A program made the translations under genes and the position numbers. Below are positions 36,002 through 45,286 of a DNA stretch of 60,485 nt, piece after piece; position 1 is the stretch's first letter, and each line of letters starts with the position of its first letter. Under the pieces are notes generated by a model. It was given only the letters and a program-made list of their open reading frames with translations. It was not told the DNA's origin and ran no database searches. Source of the stretch: Candidatus Pacearchaeota archaeon (GTDB lineage Archaea; Nanobdellota; Nanobdellia; Pacearchaeales; GW2011-AR1); the NCBI GenBank assembly GCA_009694725.1, contig SICV01000005.1, forward strand, positions 1-60,485. Reading direction: 5' to 3'.

Positions 36002-36315
36002 AATACTTCGTTCGCTTTCGCAACAATCTCATCTGCTTCCAAAACGCCAACCGTTCTGTCAACTACTTCCCCATCTTTGATAAATAATAACGTCGGAATA
36101 CTCATGACCTCATACTGTTGTGCAAGGTCTTGTTCCTTATCTATATTTACTTTCGCCACTTTTACCTTTCCTCCAAGCTTTCCTGCAGCCGCTTCAACTT
36201 CCGGCCCAATAATTGTGCACGGGCCACACCATTCAGCCCAGAAATCGATGATCCAGTTACCTTTTCGTGTATGCGCTTCAAATGCAGCGTGTGAGAAATG
36301 TAGAACGTCACCCAT
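35998..36315 (-). CDS. trxA: Thioredoxin
   Basis: WIIDFWAEWCGPCTIIGPEVEAAA, MSIPTLLFIKDGE. Confidence 0.95.
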   Translation of the reverse strand: MGDVLHFSHAAFEAHTRKGNWIIDFWAEWCGPCTIIGPEVEAAAGKLGGKVKVAKVNIDKEQDLAQQYEVMSIPTLLFIKDGEVVDRTVGVLEADEIVAKANEVF

Positions 36316-36403
36316 CTCTCTTATTTTTCTTAGTCATATTTAAACATTATGGGGGTGAAAATAGCGACGATAACTAGTTATAGCTGGAGGGTATCTTCAA
36401 ACA

Positions 36404-37003
36404 ATGAATAAACAAGACATTCTGACAAAGTTAGTGACCTTAGGTATTCCTTCCCCACTTATTCAAGCAATTTCGTTAGTAGATAGAGAACAATTCGTTC
36501 CCCATAACGTACGATTGTACGCGTATGAAGATACCGCATTACCTATTGAACACGGTATGACGCTCCCTCCGGTTTCTATCGTGGCTAAGATGCTCACACT
36601 TACTGAACTCGCAGATAATCAAAAAATACTAGAAATTGGCTCGGGTTCCGGCTATGTTCTCGCCCTTATTGCCAAAGCGTATCCGGGAACTGAGTGTTTC
36701 GGACTTGAAATCAACGCGCGAGTCGCATTTAGTACCGTGAAACGTCTTGAAAATTATAAAAATATTCATCTTTTTGCAAAATCGGGTTTTAATGGTTTCT
36801 CTGAACAAGCCCCCTTTGATCGTATTATAGTCAGCGCAGCAGCAGAAAATACTGAAACCCTCCTCTTACTCCTTCCCCAACTTATCGAAGGAGGAATCAT
36901 TATCGCGCCCGTTGGAGATAAACTTATTCACATTCGTCGTACTGAACATTCACATCGCATTACCGAACATCCCGGCACAACGTTCGTCCCCTTAGTTAAA
37001 TAG
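36404..37003 (+). CDS. pcm: Protein-L-isoaspartate O-methyltransferase
   Basis: YEDTALPIEHGMTLPPVSIVAKM, LEIGSGSGYVLALIA. Confidence 0.93.
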   Translation: MNKQDILTKLVTLGIPSPLIQAISLVDREQFVPHNVRLYAYEDTALPIEHGMTLPPVSIVAKMLTLTELADNQKILEIGSGSGYVLALIAKAYPGTECFGLEINARVAFSTVKRLENYKNIHLFAKSGFNGFSEQAPFDRIIVSAAAENTETLLLLLPQLIEGGIIIAPVGDKLIHIRRTEHSHRITEHPGTTFVPLVK

Positions 37004-37017
37004 AAAAATAATTCTTT

Positions 37018-37212
37018 TTATTCAAGCAGATATCGTTCGTGTTGAGCAGGAACTAGTTCTTCAAAATACATTCGTTGTGCTTCGAGTTCATGAGTGATAG
37101 TTTCTCGTTCAGGTTCTTTTCGCATATGGCGATACTGTCGACGGTTTTGATACAACCATTTTGAAATCAAGCCCTCTTCAAAAAAATCAGGACGAGGAAA
37201 AGTACGAGCCAT
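37018..37212 (-). CDS. Hypothetical small charged protein (64 aa)
   Basis: Intact ORF between pcm and doxX. Confidence 0.45.
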   Translation of the reverse strand: MARTFPRPDFFEEGLISKWLYQNRRQYRHMRKEPERETITHELEAQRMYFEELVPAQHERYLLE

Positions 37213-37220
37213 GCGAAAAG

Positions 37221-37598
37221 TTATCTGCGCTTAGCATAGTAATTATCTAACGACCAGTCACCTGATCCTTTAAACAACAATAAGAGGAATGCAACAGCAT
37301 ATAACAAGGCAAGTTCTCCCTTGTTCGCAAGTGGACTTAATGCATTTCCGGCATGCACCATAAAGTAAGCAACCAACATCTGACCTGCACACAAGAATGA
37401 AACAACACGAGTAAACAATCCCACGGTAACTAAAATACCGCCCACAAATTCAACTAATCCTGCAACACCCATCAATGAAGTAGCATCAAAATATCCACCA
37501 AATAATTTCTGTGCTCCATTAGCCATAAACAAAAGACCAACAGCAATACGAAATGCACCAAGCATTTTGTCTTTATGATTATCTAAGAACACCTTCAT
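37221..37598 (-). CDS. DoxX family membrane protein
   Basis: RIAVGLLFMANGAQKLFGG...AGLVEFVGGILVTVGLFTRVVSFLCAGQMLVAYF. Confidence 0.9.
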   Translation of the reverse strand: MKVFLDNHKDKMLGAFRIAVGLLFMANGAQKLFGGYFDATSLMGVAGLVEFVGGILVTVGLFTRVVSFLCAGQMLVAYFMVHAGNALSPLANKGELALLYAVAFLLLLFKGSGDWSLDNYYAKRR

Positions 37599-37641
37599 AG
37601 TTTATTTTATGCAAGGGATTATTTAAACATTACGGGAAAAA

Positions 37642-40545
37642 TTATTCCCCGCAGCCAGATCTCGTCGTTTGTTTACAGGACGTACACACCATTGCACAGT
37701 TACCCAGGCGCTTTGCAGGTCCACCGCACTGAGGGCAGACAAGCCCTTCATTCCCAAAAGTTTTGAGCGAAGCTTGCTCTTCTACTTTCGCAGGTTGTCC
37801 ATCGCTTAATGAAGTCTCATCCTGCATGACTTCAGTCAATGAAAGGGAAGCTTGTGTAACTGCACCAGGCTGGACAGGAGTTAGACTTACATTCAGTCCA
37901 CCCGCACCCGGACCAAATCTGCTCAACATAAACTGAGAGATATAATCCACAATAGAAGAAGCGGTACGAATCGGGACATACCCTGCATCCAAGTCTCCCG
38001 GTAATGCTCCTTTCACAAACCCTGCAGGCTCAAACTTCTGATGCCGGAACTTATTGAACAAGACATCAACTGGAATACCAAATTGCAAGTTCATGGAGAT
38101 CGACGTTGCCCAGGCATCAACTAATCCATTAACCGTGCTTCCTACCTTGTGCATCGTGAGGAACAATTCCCCAGGCTTCCCATCATCATAGAGACCAATT
38201 GTCAAATACCCTTCATGGCCTGCAATTTCAAACTTATGGGTAATGGCCTGACGTGTTTGAGGTAATTTCTTCCGTTCAAGTTTAACCAACTGGACTTGTG
38301 GAGCAACAGCATCTTTCTTCACCATTTCTCCTTCCGTCTTCTTGGTATTCAACGGCTGAGAACGTTTCGAGTTTTCACGATAAATAGCGACAGCCTTCAG
38401 ACCAAGCTGCCAGGAAAGCGCATAGGCTTCAGCAATGTCAGTAACAGTCGAAGTTTCAGGTAAATTGACTGTTTTACTAATAGCTCCTGAAATAAACGGT
38501 TGTCCGGCAGCCATCATTTTCACGTGACCCGACCATTGGATACTACGTGTTCCTTTTGCAGGTTTAAAGGCACAATCAAAGACAGCAAAATGCTCAGGAC
38601 GCACATCAGGAGCACCTTCAATCGTATCCTGCTTATCAATAAAGTCAATAATACGACTCACTGCATCTTCAGAATACCCCAGTGTGCGTAACGCAAGAGG
38701 AACTGAACGATTCACGATCTTCAACATCCCCCCTCCGCTCAGTACTTTATACTTAACTAACGCTATGTCTGGTTCAACGCCCGTTGTGTCACAATCCATC
38801 ATAAAAGCGATCGTTCCCGTTGGAGCTAACACGGTCATCTGGGAATTACGGAATCCGAAGTAAGTCCCTGTTTCAACCGCATCACTCCAACTATCCCAGG
38901 CATGATTTGTTAACTCACGTAAGAATGAAGGCATTTTGGCGACATCAATTCCCTTGACAGCATCTCGATGCATGTTCATTACTGCGAGCATTGGTTCCTT
39001 ATTCTTTTGAAAACCAGGAAACGGACCAACCAACGAAGCAAGTTCAGAAGAAATCAGATACGCTTCCCCACACATAAGGGCAGTCAATGCAGCAGCAACT
39101 GCTCGCCCTTCGTCAGAATCATACGGCAAGCCCCAACTCATCAACAAAGCACCCAAATTAGCGTAACCCATTCCTAATGGACGATAATCCCGGCTATTAC
39201 GACAAATTTTTGCTGTTGGGTAACTACTCCCATCAACTAATAAGTCCATACAAATCGCCAAGATCTTGACGACATGTTTGTATCGTGCAACATCAAAGCT
39301 CCCATCATCCCTGCGGAATTTCATTAAATTAATGCTGGCAAGATTACAAGCACTATCATCAATAAACATATATTCAGAACACGGATTACTTGCATTAATA
39401 CGCGCAGTATTCTTACACGTGTGCCACTTATTAATCGTGGTATCATATTGCATACCTGGATCCCCACACAACCATGTTCCTTCTGCAATTTTCAACAGTA
39501 AGTCCTTCGCAGCGTATTTCTCACAAGGTTCGCCCGTCTTAACCATCTTTGTCCACCATTCTCCATTCTGTTGCGCCGTCACCATAAATTCATCACTCAC
39601 GCGCACGGACATATTAGAATTCTGGAAAAAGACACTACCATAGGCATCCCCATTCATGCCCCCCGAATATCCATGCTCAATTAATGCCCAGGCCTTTTTT
39701 TCTTCCATTTGTTTTGCGGTAATAAAATCAAGGATATCGGGGTGATCAATATTCAAAATTTCCATTTTTGCAGCTCGACGCGTCTTCCCACCAGACTTAA
39801 CTACGCCCGCATACGCATCATACCCTTTCATAAATGACAACGGTCCTGAGGCTTTCCCACCGCCCGTGACTTTTTCTCGGCTACTCCGTAAGGGGGAACG
39901 ATTGGTACCGGTACCTGAACCTGCTTTGAATAAATTAGCTTCAGCAACTTGTACTTCCATAATCGATTCCATCGTATCCTGAATACTTTGAATGAAACAA
40001 GCAGAACATTGGGGACGATCATCCGTCTTGAATGTAGGCATGATCGTATCGCTCTGTGCATCCCATTTCCAAGAACTCACTCCCCCTGCCCCCGCGTTGT
40101 ATTCCTGAATACCTGCATTAAACCAGACCGGAGAATTAAACACTGCAAGTTGATTCACACAAATAGCAATGATTTCATCATGTAACACCTGCGCTTGTGT
40201 TTCATTAAAGTATCCCTGTTTAATCGCTTGACGACGGATATAGCGCGCTACGCGTCCAATAAGCTGTTCTACGCTGTTTTCACGTTCACCTTTGAGCATA
40301 TCCCCCCAGAAATACTTATTCGCAACAACTTTAATGGCCAACGCACTCCAAAAGTCAGGGCGCTTGACTGCGGGTTGGGTAAACACTGCCTTTCCCATAT
40401 CATCAGTCAACTTCACATCATCACTAATCCACGTAATGGGGTTCCCAAAGATATCAAAATGAAACGGATTCTTCCCTTCAACAGTTAAGACTCGTTCAGG
40501 GCTAAAGGTACCCAGGGTCAATTGGTGCATACGTTCAGGCGTCAT
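37642..40545 (-). CDS. nrdJ: Adenosylcobalamin-dependent (class II) ribonucleoside-diphosphate reductase
   Basis: Single large subunit; SVEQLIGRVARYI, FNSPVWFNAGI, GSGTGTNRSPLRSS, NPCSEYMFIDDSACNLASINL; C-terminal Zn-finger CPQCGGPAKRLGNCAMVCTSCKQTTRSGCGE. Confidence 0.94.
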   Translation of the reverse strand: MTPERMHQLTLGTFSPERVLTVEGKNPFHFDIFGNPITWISDDVKLTDDMGKAVFTQPAVKRPDFWSALAIKVVANKYFWGDMLKGERENSVEQLIGRVARYIRRQAIKQGYFNETQAQVLHDEIIAICVNQLAVFNSPVWFNAGIQEYNAGAGGVSSWKWDAQSDTIMPTFKTDDRPQCSACFIQSIQDTMESIMEVQVAEANLFKAGSGTGTNRSPLRSSREKVTGGGKASGPLSFMKGYDAYAGVVKSGGKTRRAAKMEILNIDHPDILDFITAKQMEEKKAWALIEHGYSGGMNGDAYGSVFFQNSNMSVRVSDEFMVTAQQNGEWWTKMVKTGEPCEKYAAKDLLLKIAEGTWLCGDPGMQYDTTINKWHTCKNTARINASNPCSEYMFIDDSACNLASINLMKFRRDDGSFDVARYKHVVKILAICMDLLVDGSSYPTAKICRNSRDYRPLGMGYANLGALLMSWGLPYDSDEGRAVAAALTALMCGEAYLISSELASLVGPFPGFQKNKEPMLAVMNMHRDAVKGIDVAKMPSFLRELTNHAWDSWSDAVETGTYFGFRNSQMTVLAPTGTIAFMMDCDTTGVEPDIALVKYKVLSGGGMLKIVNRSVPLALRTLGYSEDAVSRIIDFIDKQDTIEGAPDVRPEHFAVFDCAFKPAKGTRSIQWSGHVKMMAAGQPFISGAISKTVNLPETSTVTDIAEAYALSWQLGLKAVAIYRENSKRSQPLNTKKTEGEMVKKDAVAPQVQLVKLERKKLPQTRQAITHKFEIAGHEGYLTIGLYDDGKPGELFLTMHKVGSTVNGLVDAWATSISMNLQFGIPVDVLFNKFRHQKFEPAGFVKGALPGDLDAGYVPIRTASSIVDYISQFMLSRFGPGAGGLNVSLTPVQPGAVTQASLSLTEVMQDETSLSDGQPAKVEEQASLKTFGNEGLVCPQCGGPAKRLGNCAMVCTSCKQTTRSGCGE

Positions 40546-40976
40546 AACTGTTGCAACTCCCGTTTAAAGTCAGCCGCATCACTAAAATCCTTATACACTG
40601 AGGCAAATCGAATATACGCCACATCATCGACCCGTTTCAATTCTTTAGATACTAATGCCCCAACTACCTGACTACCTACCTCTTTGCCTTCTTTTCGTAG
40701 TTTGTCTTGTATTGTTGCTATCATTCGTTCAATTGTGTCTGTGCTCACCGGCCGTTTCTGACAGGCAATCACAATTCCTCTTTTTAATTGATCCTGATCG
40801 AAATCTTCCCGTCGGCCATCTTTTTTCACAACCGTCAGGTCAATCTCCTCCAGGAGTTCTTGCGTGTTAAAGCGTTTTTCACACTTCAAACATTCACGGC
40901 GACGCTTTGCTTTCCCTTCCACATCACGTTTATCAACCACTTTGGTCTCATCGTGTTTGCAATAGGGGCAGCGCAT
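40542..40976 (-). CDS. nrdR: Transcriptional regulator NrdR
   Basis: MRCPYCKHDETKVVDKRDVEGKAKRRRECLKCEKRFNTQE zinc ribbon + ATP-cone; overlaps the nrdJ start. Confidence 0.96.
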   Translation of the reverse strand: MRCPYCKHDETKVVDKRDVEGKAKRRRECLKCEKRFNTQELLEEIDLTVVKKDGRREDFDQDQLKRGIVIACQKRPVSTDTIERMIATIQDKLRKEGKEVGSQVVGALVSKELKRVDDVAYIRFASVYKDFSDAADFKRELQQL

Positions 40977-40982
40977 AGGTCA

Positions 40983-41030
40983 CCACAAGCTATTGTGTTT
41001 CCCCAGTAGAAGAACCACAACATCTTGTTT
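40983..41030 (-). promoter_or_regulatory. Tandem NrdR boxes (CCACAAGCTATTGTGT and CCACAACATCTTGTTT), 32 bp apart
   Basis: 16-nt imperfect dyads at 40983-40998 and 41015-41030 between a TATA-like TTTAAATAG (minus strand, ~41055-41063) and the nrdR ATG. Confidence 0.7.
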
Positions 41031-41133
41031 ATACTCTCTCCACAATCATTTCTCTATTTAAACCTTGTTCCATTTTATTTTTTCTCGACGATAAAATACT
41101 TATCTTTTTCTGTCTTCTTTTTTAAGTGGCACT

Positions 41134-41400
41134 ATGAAAAAAAGCGATGTTTTTTATAGAATCAAATCATCACAGATTATGCAAACACTCTTCAAACGTC
41201 ATCAAGCAATCATCCTTCTGAGAATTCCTGACCTTGAACGAGTGGAATGGTACGGAGATGAACAACCACTCACCAAAGGAATGTCGGGGACTATCAATAT
41301 CCTTCTTCCCAACGGCCAGTATCACGTAGAAATCAAAGACAAAGCAGGCGCGATACTCTGTTACGCTCCCTGTAACGAAGAAGATTTGCAAGCGGCCTAA
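41134..41400 (+). CDS. Hypothetical protein (88 aa)
   Basis: Intact ORF. Confidence 0.5.
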   Translation: MKKSDVFYRIKSSQIMQTLFKRHQAIILLRIPDLERVEWYGDEQPLTKGMSGTINILLPNGQYHVEIKDKAGAILCYAPCNEEDLQAA

Positions 41401-41432
41401 AGGCCTTTAAACTATCCCCTTCTCAAGCAGAT

Positions 41433-42005
41433 ATGTCTTTCAAAGGGAAACAATTTCTCGCGCTTACGATCGAATTTGGTCCGATCATTGGCTTTCTTAT
41501 TTCGTCTACATTCGTTTCATTCATCACTGCTGCAAGCATTTTTGTTGTAACAACGATTCTGGCCCTCATCATCGCACAGAGTACTCAAGGACGTCTAGCT
41601 CTTTTCCCCCTCATTGCCGGCTTCAGCGTAATACTGGGGGGAGGAGCAACAGTCCTCTATCAAGACTCCTTCTGGCTTATTCTCAAGGATACACTCTATA
41701 ACGGCGCCTTCTTTCTCGTGATTAGCGGTGGTCTACTCGTCAATAAACTCCCCTTACAATCTCTCTTTGGTTCCTTATTCCATATGTCTGATACAGGCTG
41801 GCGCATTCTTTCTTATCGCTGGGCAACGATGTTTGGCCTCTTAGCACTCTCAAATTACCTCGTGGGAGCCTACACCTCAGAGCAGACCTGGTTGATGTAC
41901 AAATTCGGTGCAACACTCGTGACCACGATGTTTGCCCTCTATCAATTCACCATCTCACGCAAACATCGTCTTCCAGGGTCAAACGTCTGGGGCATGGTTG
42001 TCTAG
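41433..42005 (+). CDS. YciB/septation-protein-A-like inner membrane protein
   Basis: EFGPIIGFLIS..., GGGATVLYQDSFWLILKDTLYNGAFFLVISGGLL, DTGWRILSYRWATMFGLLALSNYLV. Confidence 0.75.
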   Translation: MSFKGKQFLALTIEFGPIIGFLISSTFVSFITAASIFVVTTILALIIAQSTQGRLALFPLIAGFSVILGGGATVLYQDSFWLILKDTLYNGAFFLVISGGLLVNKLPLQSLFGSLFHMSDTGWRILSYRWATMFGLLALSNYLVGAYTSEQTWLMYKFGATLVTTMFALYQFTISRKHRLPGSNVWGMVV

Positions 42006-42042
42006 CGATATCCTTTTATAGAAGAAGCACAGAAACAAGAGG

Positions 42043-42486
42043 ATGGATCGCACCTTCCCTCCACCACTCAGGCTTCCTAAAACCCTCTTTCTTCTCCCCC
42101 TCACCCTCTGTTCCGATAATATCGATCATCTCATTTCAGAGCATATCCAAGCCCTGAGAAGACTCTATCGTCCTCTGCAATTCTGGTATGATACTCCTCA
42201 AGGCGCACAAACAGATGTAGTCTTTTCCAGCACTCGCTATAATGCTCGGACCAGCGGGGTAGCTGTATACGCAATGGAACGAGAACTAGAAAGAAGAAGA
42301 GCGCCCCACACACCTCAAGCGTGTGTTGAGGTGATAACCAGCGCATTCAACCAAAGTTCTCTCATCTATCTTATCACGACAGCAGAGACCATGCAAAAAA
42401 GAATACACGAACTACTTGTTAAGCAAGGGATTACTCCGCAGGCCTATGCACTAGGCCTCATTTCTCAAGTTGATATTACTCGGTAG
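42043..42486 (+). CDS. Hypothetical protein (147 aa)
   Basis: Intact ORF. Confidence 0.5.
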   Translation: MDRTFPPPLRLPKTLFLLPLTLCSDNIDHLISEHIQALRRLYRPLQFWYDTPQGAQTDVVFSSTRYNARTSGVAVYAMERELERRRAPHTPQACVEVITSAFNQSSLIYLITTAETMQKRIHELLVKQGITPQAYALGLISQVDITR

Positions 42487-42512
42487 AACGTGTGTAAAGA
42501 GGGAGAGAAAAA

Positions 42513-42842
42513 TTACTTTTCTTGCCTTTTAAAATCCTTGAATTCAAACTGAAGTAATGTCCATCCCCGAGAAGGAAAGCGATCAGAAGAGAAGGGAGCT
42601 TGTTCTGAAAAAGAATACGGCGCAGGAGTACGGACGTCTGGTCGAGAAGAGACAGGGGAGGCATACACCAGGGAAGTTCCCGACGAAGCAGTAGGAACAG
42701 CATGAGTAGAAGGAGCAGTATAAGAAGAAGGAACTGAAGCAGGAGTCGTTGACGTGCCTAATACATAGGTACGTGCAACCGTACATCCTGTCAAATAACC
42801 AGCAAGACCCAGCATTCCGAGTGCACGAACACACGTTTTCAT
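42513..42842 (-). CDS. Putative lipoprotein, Ser/Thr/Pro-rich
   Basis: N-terminal signal with lipobox-like LTGC; low-complexity STAP-rich body. Confidence 0.5.
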   Translation of the reverse strand: MKTCVRALGMLGLAGYLTGCTVARTYVLGTSTTPASVPSSYTAPSTHAVPTASSGTSLVYASPVSSRPDVRTPAPYSFSEQAPFSSDRFPSRGWTLLQFEFKDFKRQEK

Positions 42843-42978
42843 AATTTCACCAACACTCGTTCCTTAATAAATCTACAGTACTCGCGTAAAGTACTCACAC
42901 ATGAAAGAGAGTAAGTATCACTTCAAAATGACACGTAGAACCTAGCCTTATATGGGCTGTATAGAGCCCGTATGCATA

Positions 42979-43125
42979 ATGAACCAGCAGATAGTCATCA
43001 CCAAAAGGATAGCAAAACACGGCAAACAAGCCATTATAGTAGTCCCCCGCATCCTCGAAGATCATCTCAAACCAGGCACGATGGTCAAACTCTCAATCGA
43101 TATAGTCCAGGAGGCAGATGCATGA
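42979..43125 (+). CDS. 48-aa AbrB/SpoVT-like protein MNQQIVITKRIAKHGKQAIIVVPRILEDHLKPGTMVKLSIDIVQEADA
   Basis: Swapped-hairpin AbrB-like pattern; not in the supplied ORF track in this frame. Confidence 0.5.
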   Translation: MNQQIVITKRIAKHGKQAIIVVPRILEDHLKPGTMVKLSIDIVQEADA

Positions 43126-43223
43126 ACGCCCCACACGTAGACGAGCGAGGCAATGTCCCCGCCCCTTCATCACCATTAATTGTGCCCGATGTCAACGCTA
43201 TTGGGGCGTTGCAGAATAATTAA
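43122..43223 (+). CDS. 33-aa ORF MNAPHVDERGNVPAPSSPLIVPDVNAIGALQNN, ATGA-coupled
   Basis: ATG overlaps the stop of the AbrB-like ORF. Confidence 0.35.
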   Translation: MNAPHVDERGNVPAPSSPLIVPDVNAIGALQNN

Positions 43224-43257
43224 CGTTTAGCCAAGGTATGTTGTCCACATCAACGCA

Positions 43258-44370
43258 TCACTTTTTTATGTTTAAGAGTTGTCGTACTATCCGCATTACT
43301 TGTTTCAAGTCAGATTTCGTGGTATCCCTGCCCAGCACAAACCGCACACTCCCTTTTTGCAAAGCGGAAGACATGCCCATCGCTTTCAGCGTGCGATTTT
43401 CAGTATACTGTTTTGTCAAACAAGCCGATCGTGCCGAGCAATAAATCCCTTTCTCAGACAACGCAACCACCAGTTGCTCAGCATCCTGTCCAGGAAATGC
43501 AACGTGCACGTGCCCCGGTAACCGAGGACTTGCTTTACAGGTAATAATCCCATTAAGCTTTTCAAGTTCACGCTCAAACCACATTCGTAACTTCATAACC
43601 TTCCCCCAATTAACCTTCTGAGCACATTCCACCGCCTTCCCGAACCCTACAATCCCCGGCACATTCTCTGTACCTCCCCGTCTACCCAGCTCTTGACTTC
43701 CTGGAAGAAGCGGTTTCAACTGAATACCTGAACGCACATACAAACAGCCCATTCCCTTGGATCCTCCGATCTTATGTGCCGAAGCAGACACTAAGTCAAT
43801 CCCCCACCGCACATCAATCGGCACTTTTCCAAAACTCTGCACGGCATCAGTATGGAAGAATACGTTTGTGCGTGTACACAGAGAAGCAATCGCTTGAATA
43901 TCCTGTACCACGCCAAGCTCATTATGCCCAGGAATAACCGATACAACAAGCGTATCGGTAGTAATCGCCTGTTCCAATGCTTTCATAGCAATCATACCCT
44001 CATAAGTAACCGGCACTTCGACAATTTCATATCCCCGGCCCTTCAACATCTCACACACAGCATATACCGAACTATGCTCAAATGCCGAAATAACAATACG
44101 CTTTTTGCCCGGATACATCCCTGCAAGTCCAAACAACGCCAAGGCATTTGCTTCCGTTGCTCCCGATGTAAAGACAATCTCTGCAGGTTTAGCCTTGATT
44201 ACAGAAGCAACCTTTTTCCGAGCATCAGTAATCAATTCGAGTGCCTGCTCACCCAAAGCATGAGGTGATGAAGGATTCCCATACTGTTTCAGCATAACGT
44301 CTGTCATAGCCGTAACTACTTCTTTCCGTACCGGTGTAGTCGCAGCATTATCCAGATAGATCTGTTTCAT
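43258..44370 (-). CDS. Cysteine desulfurase (NifS/IscS family)
   Basis: IYLDNAATTPVRKEV, NPSSPHALG, SGATEANALAL, SASAHKIGGSKGMGCLYV, YCSARSAC; start at MKQIYLDN. Confidence 0.96.
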   Translation of the reverse strand: MKQIYLDNAATTPVRKEVVTAMTDVMLKQYGNPSSPHALGEQALELITDARKKVASVIKAKPAEIVFTSGATEANALALFGLAGMYPGKKRIVISAFEHSSVYAVCEMLKGRGYEIVEVPVTYEGMIAMKALEQAITTDTLVVSVIPGHNELGVVQDIQAIASLCTRTNVFFHTDAVQSFGKVPIDVRWGIDLVSASAHKIGGSKGMGCLYVRSGIQLKPLLPGSQELGRRGGTENVPGIVGFGKAVECAQKVNWGKVMKLRMWFERELEKLNGIITCKASPRLPGHVHVAFPGQDAEQLVVALSEKGIYCSARSACLTKQYTENRTLKAMGMSSALQKGSVRFVLGRDTTKSDLKQVMRIVRQLLNIKK

Positions 44371-44420
44371 AGTCATTCCACTCGCTGAATCTTTAAATAG
44401 CTGACTCCTGCGAGAAGCAG

Positions 44421-45242
44421 ATGAGTGAAGACCATCATACAAGAAGAATCCAGGACATACATGATGGCTTATCAAAGGGAATATGGCAAGAAAGAGAAAA
44501 AAGTTATATTTTGTTTCTCAGAAGCAATCCATTAAAGGGTGATGCAGAACGTACAAGAAAACAATTAATGACGCGTCTTGCTCTTGCAGGCATATTCAGA
44601 GAACAAGCGCCTCCGGGAGATATACGAACTTATAAAGGAATAATTGCCCACAAGGGCCATACCAGTCATCTGAGAGTAATGCGAAATGATTTTTACATCC
44701 AATTGCAAACAACACTGAGAACTGCAGTCGGCATTACAGCACGATATAATGGAAGAGGAAGAATAGTAGCAATAACCTGTAGCCCTTTTAATTTTGAAAA
44801 ATACCCTGCAGAACGAATAGGAGACTATCCCTTTATGAATGGAGCAGTGCAAGGAGAAGACACGAGATGGAACGAGAAGTCGGTCAGTTTACACACCATG
44901 GAACATCAGGATATTTTTCAGAAGGCGTTTCCTCTGGCACAAGCAGAAAAATTTTATACAGATATTGCACACGATATAGTCGAACGAGGACAACGTGCCT
45001 GGCGTACACTTGCAGATACATTATGGGCAGGAGATGAATTTCCACGATCTATGAAAATCAAACCTCATCCTCTTGAAGAGATTGGAGAAGATTATGCTGC
45101 ATGTAACAGAATAGGAGAAGCAGCACGACTTTGGCCACATGTTGTTGTTGAAGGTTCACTCAAAATAAAGTTGGTGTATGTACCATTCACTCCAAAAGAA
45201 ATCTCTTCTTCAGGTTGGGCACGTCAATTTACACCTGCATAA
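44421..45242 (+). CDS. Hypothetical protein (273 aa)
   Basis: Long intact ORF. Confidence 0.6.
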   Translation: MSEDHHTRRIQDIHDGLSKGIWQEREKSYILFLRSNPLKGDAERTRKQLMTRLALAGIFREQAPPGDIRTYKGIIAHKGHTSHLRVMRNDFYIQLQTTLRTAVGITARYNGRGRIVAITCSPFNFEKYPAERIGDYPFMNGAVQGEDTRWNEKSVSLHTMEHQDIFQKAFPLAQAEKFYTDIAHDIVERGQRAWRTLADTLWAGDEFPRSMKIKPHPLEEIGEDYAACNRIGEAARLWPHVVVEGSLKIKLVYVPFTPKEISSSGWARQFTPA

Positions 45243-45286
45243 AGAGCAATCCAGAATTTTATATATCCCTTCAACAATAACTATAT

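Noticed and set aside
37642-40545. Intein in the class II RNR
   Set aside because: 967-aa length and contiguous RNR motifs; no intein splice-site or LAGLIDADG motif seen.
42972-43223. 83-aa ORF MHNEPADSHHQKDSK...
   Set aside because: Its 5' half is out of frame with the AbrB-like ORF; only the last 33 codons (own ATG, coupled) look plausible.
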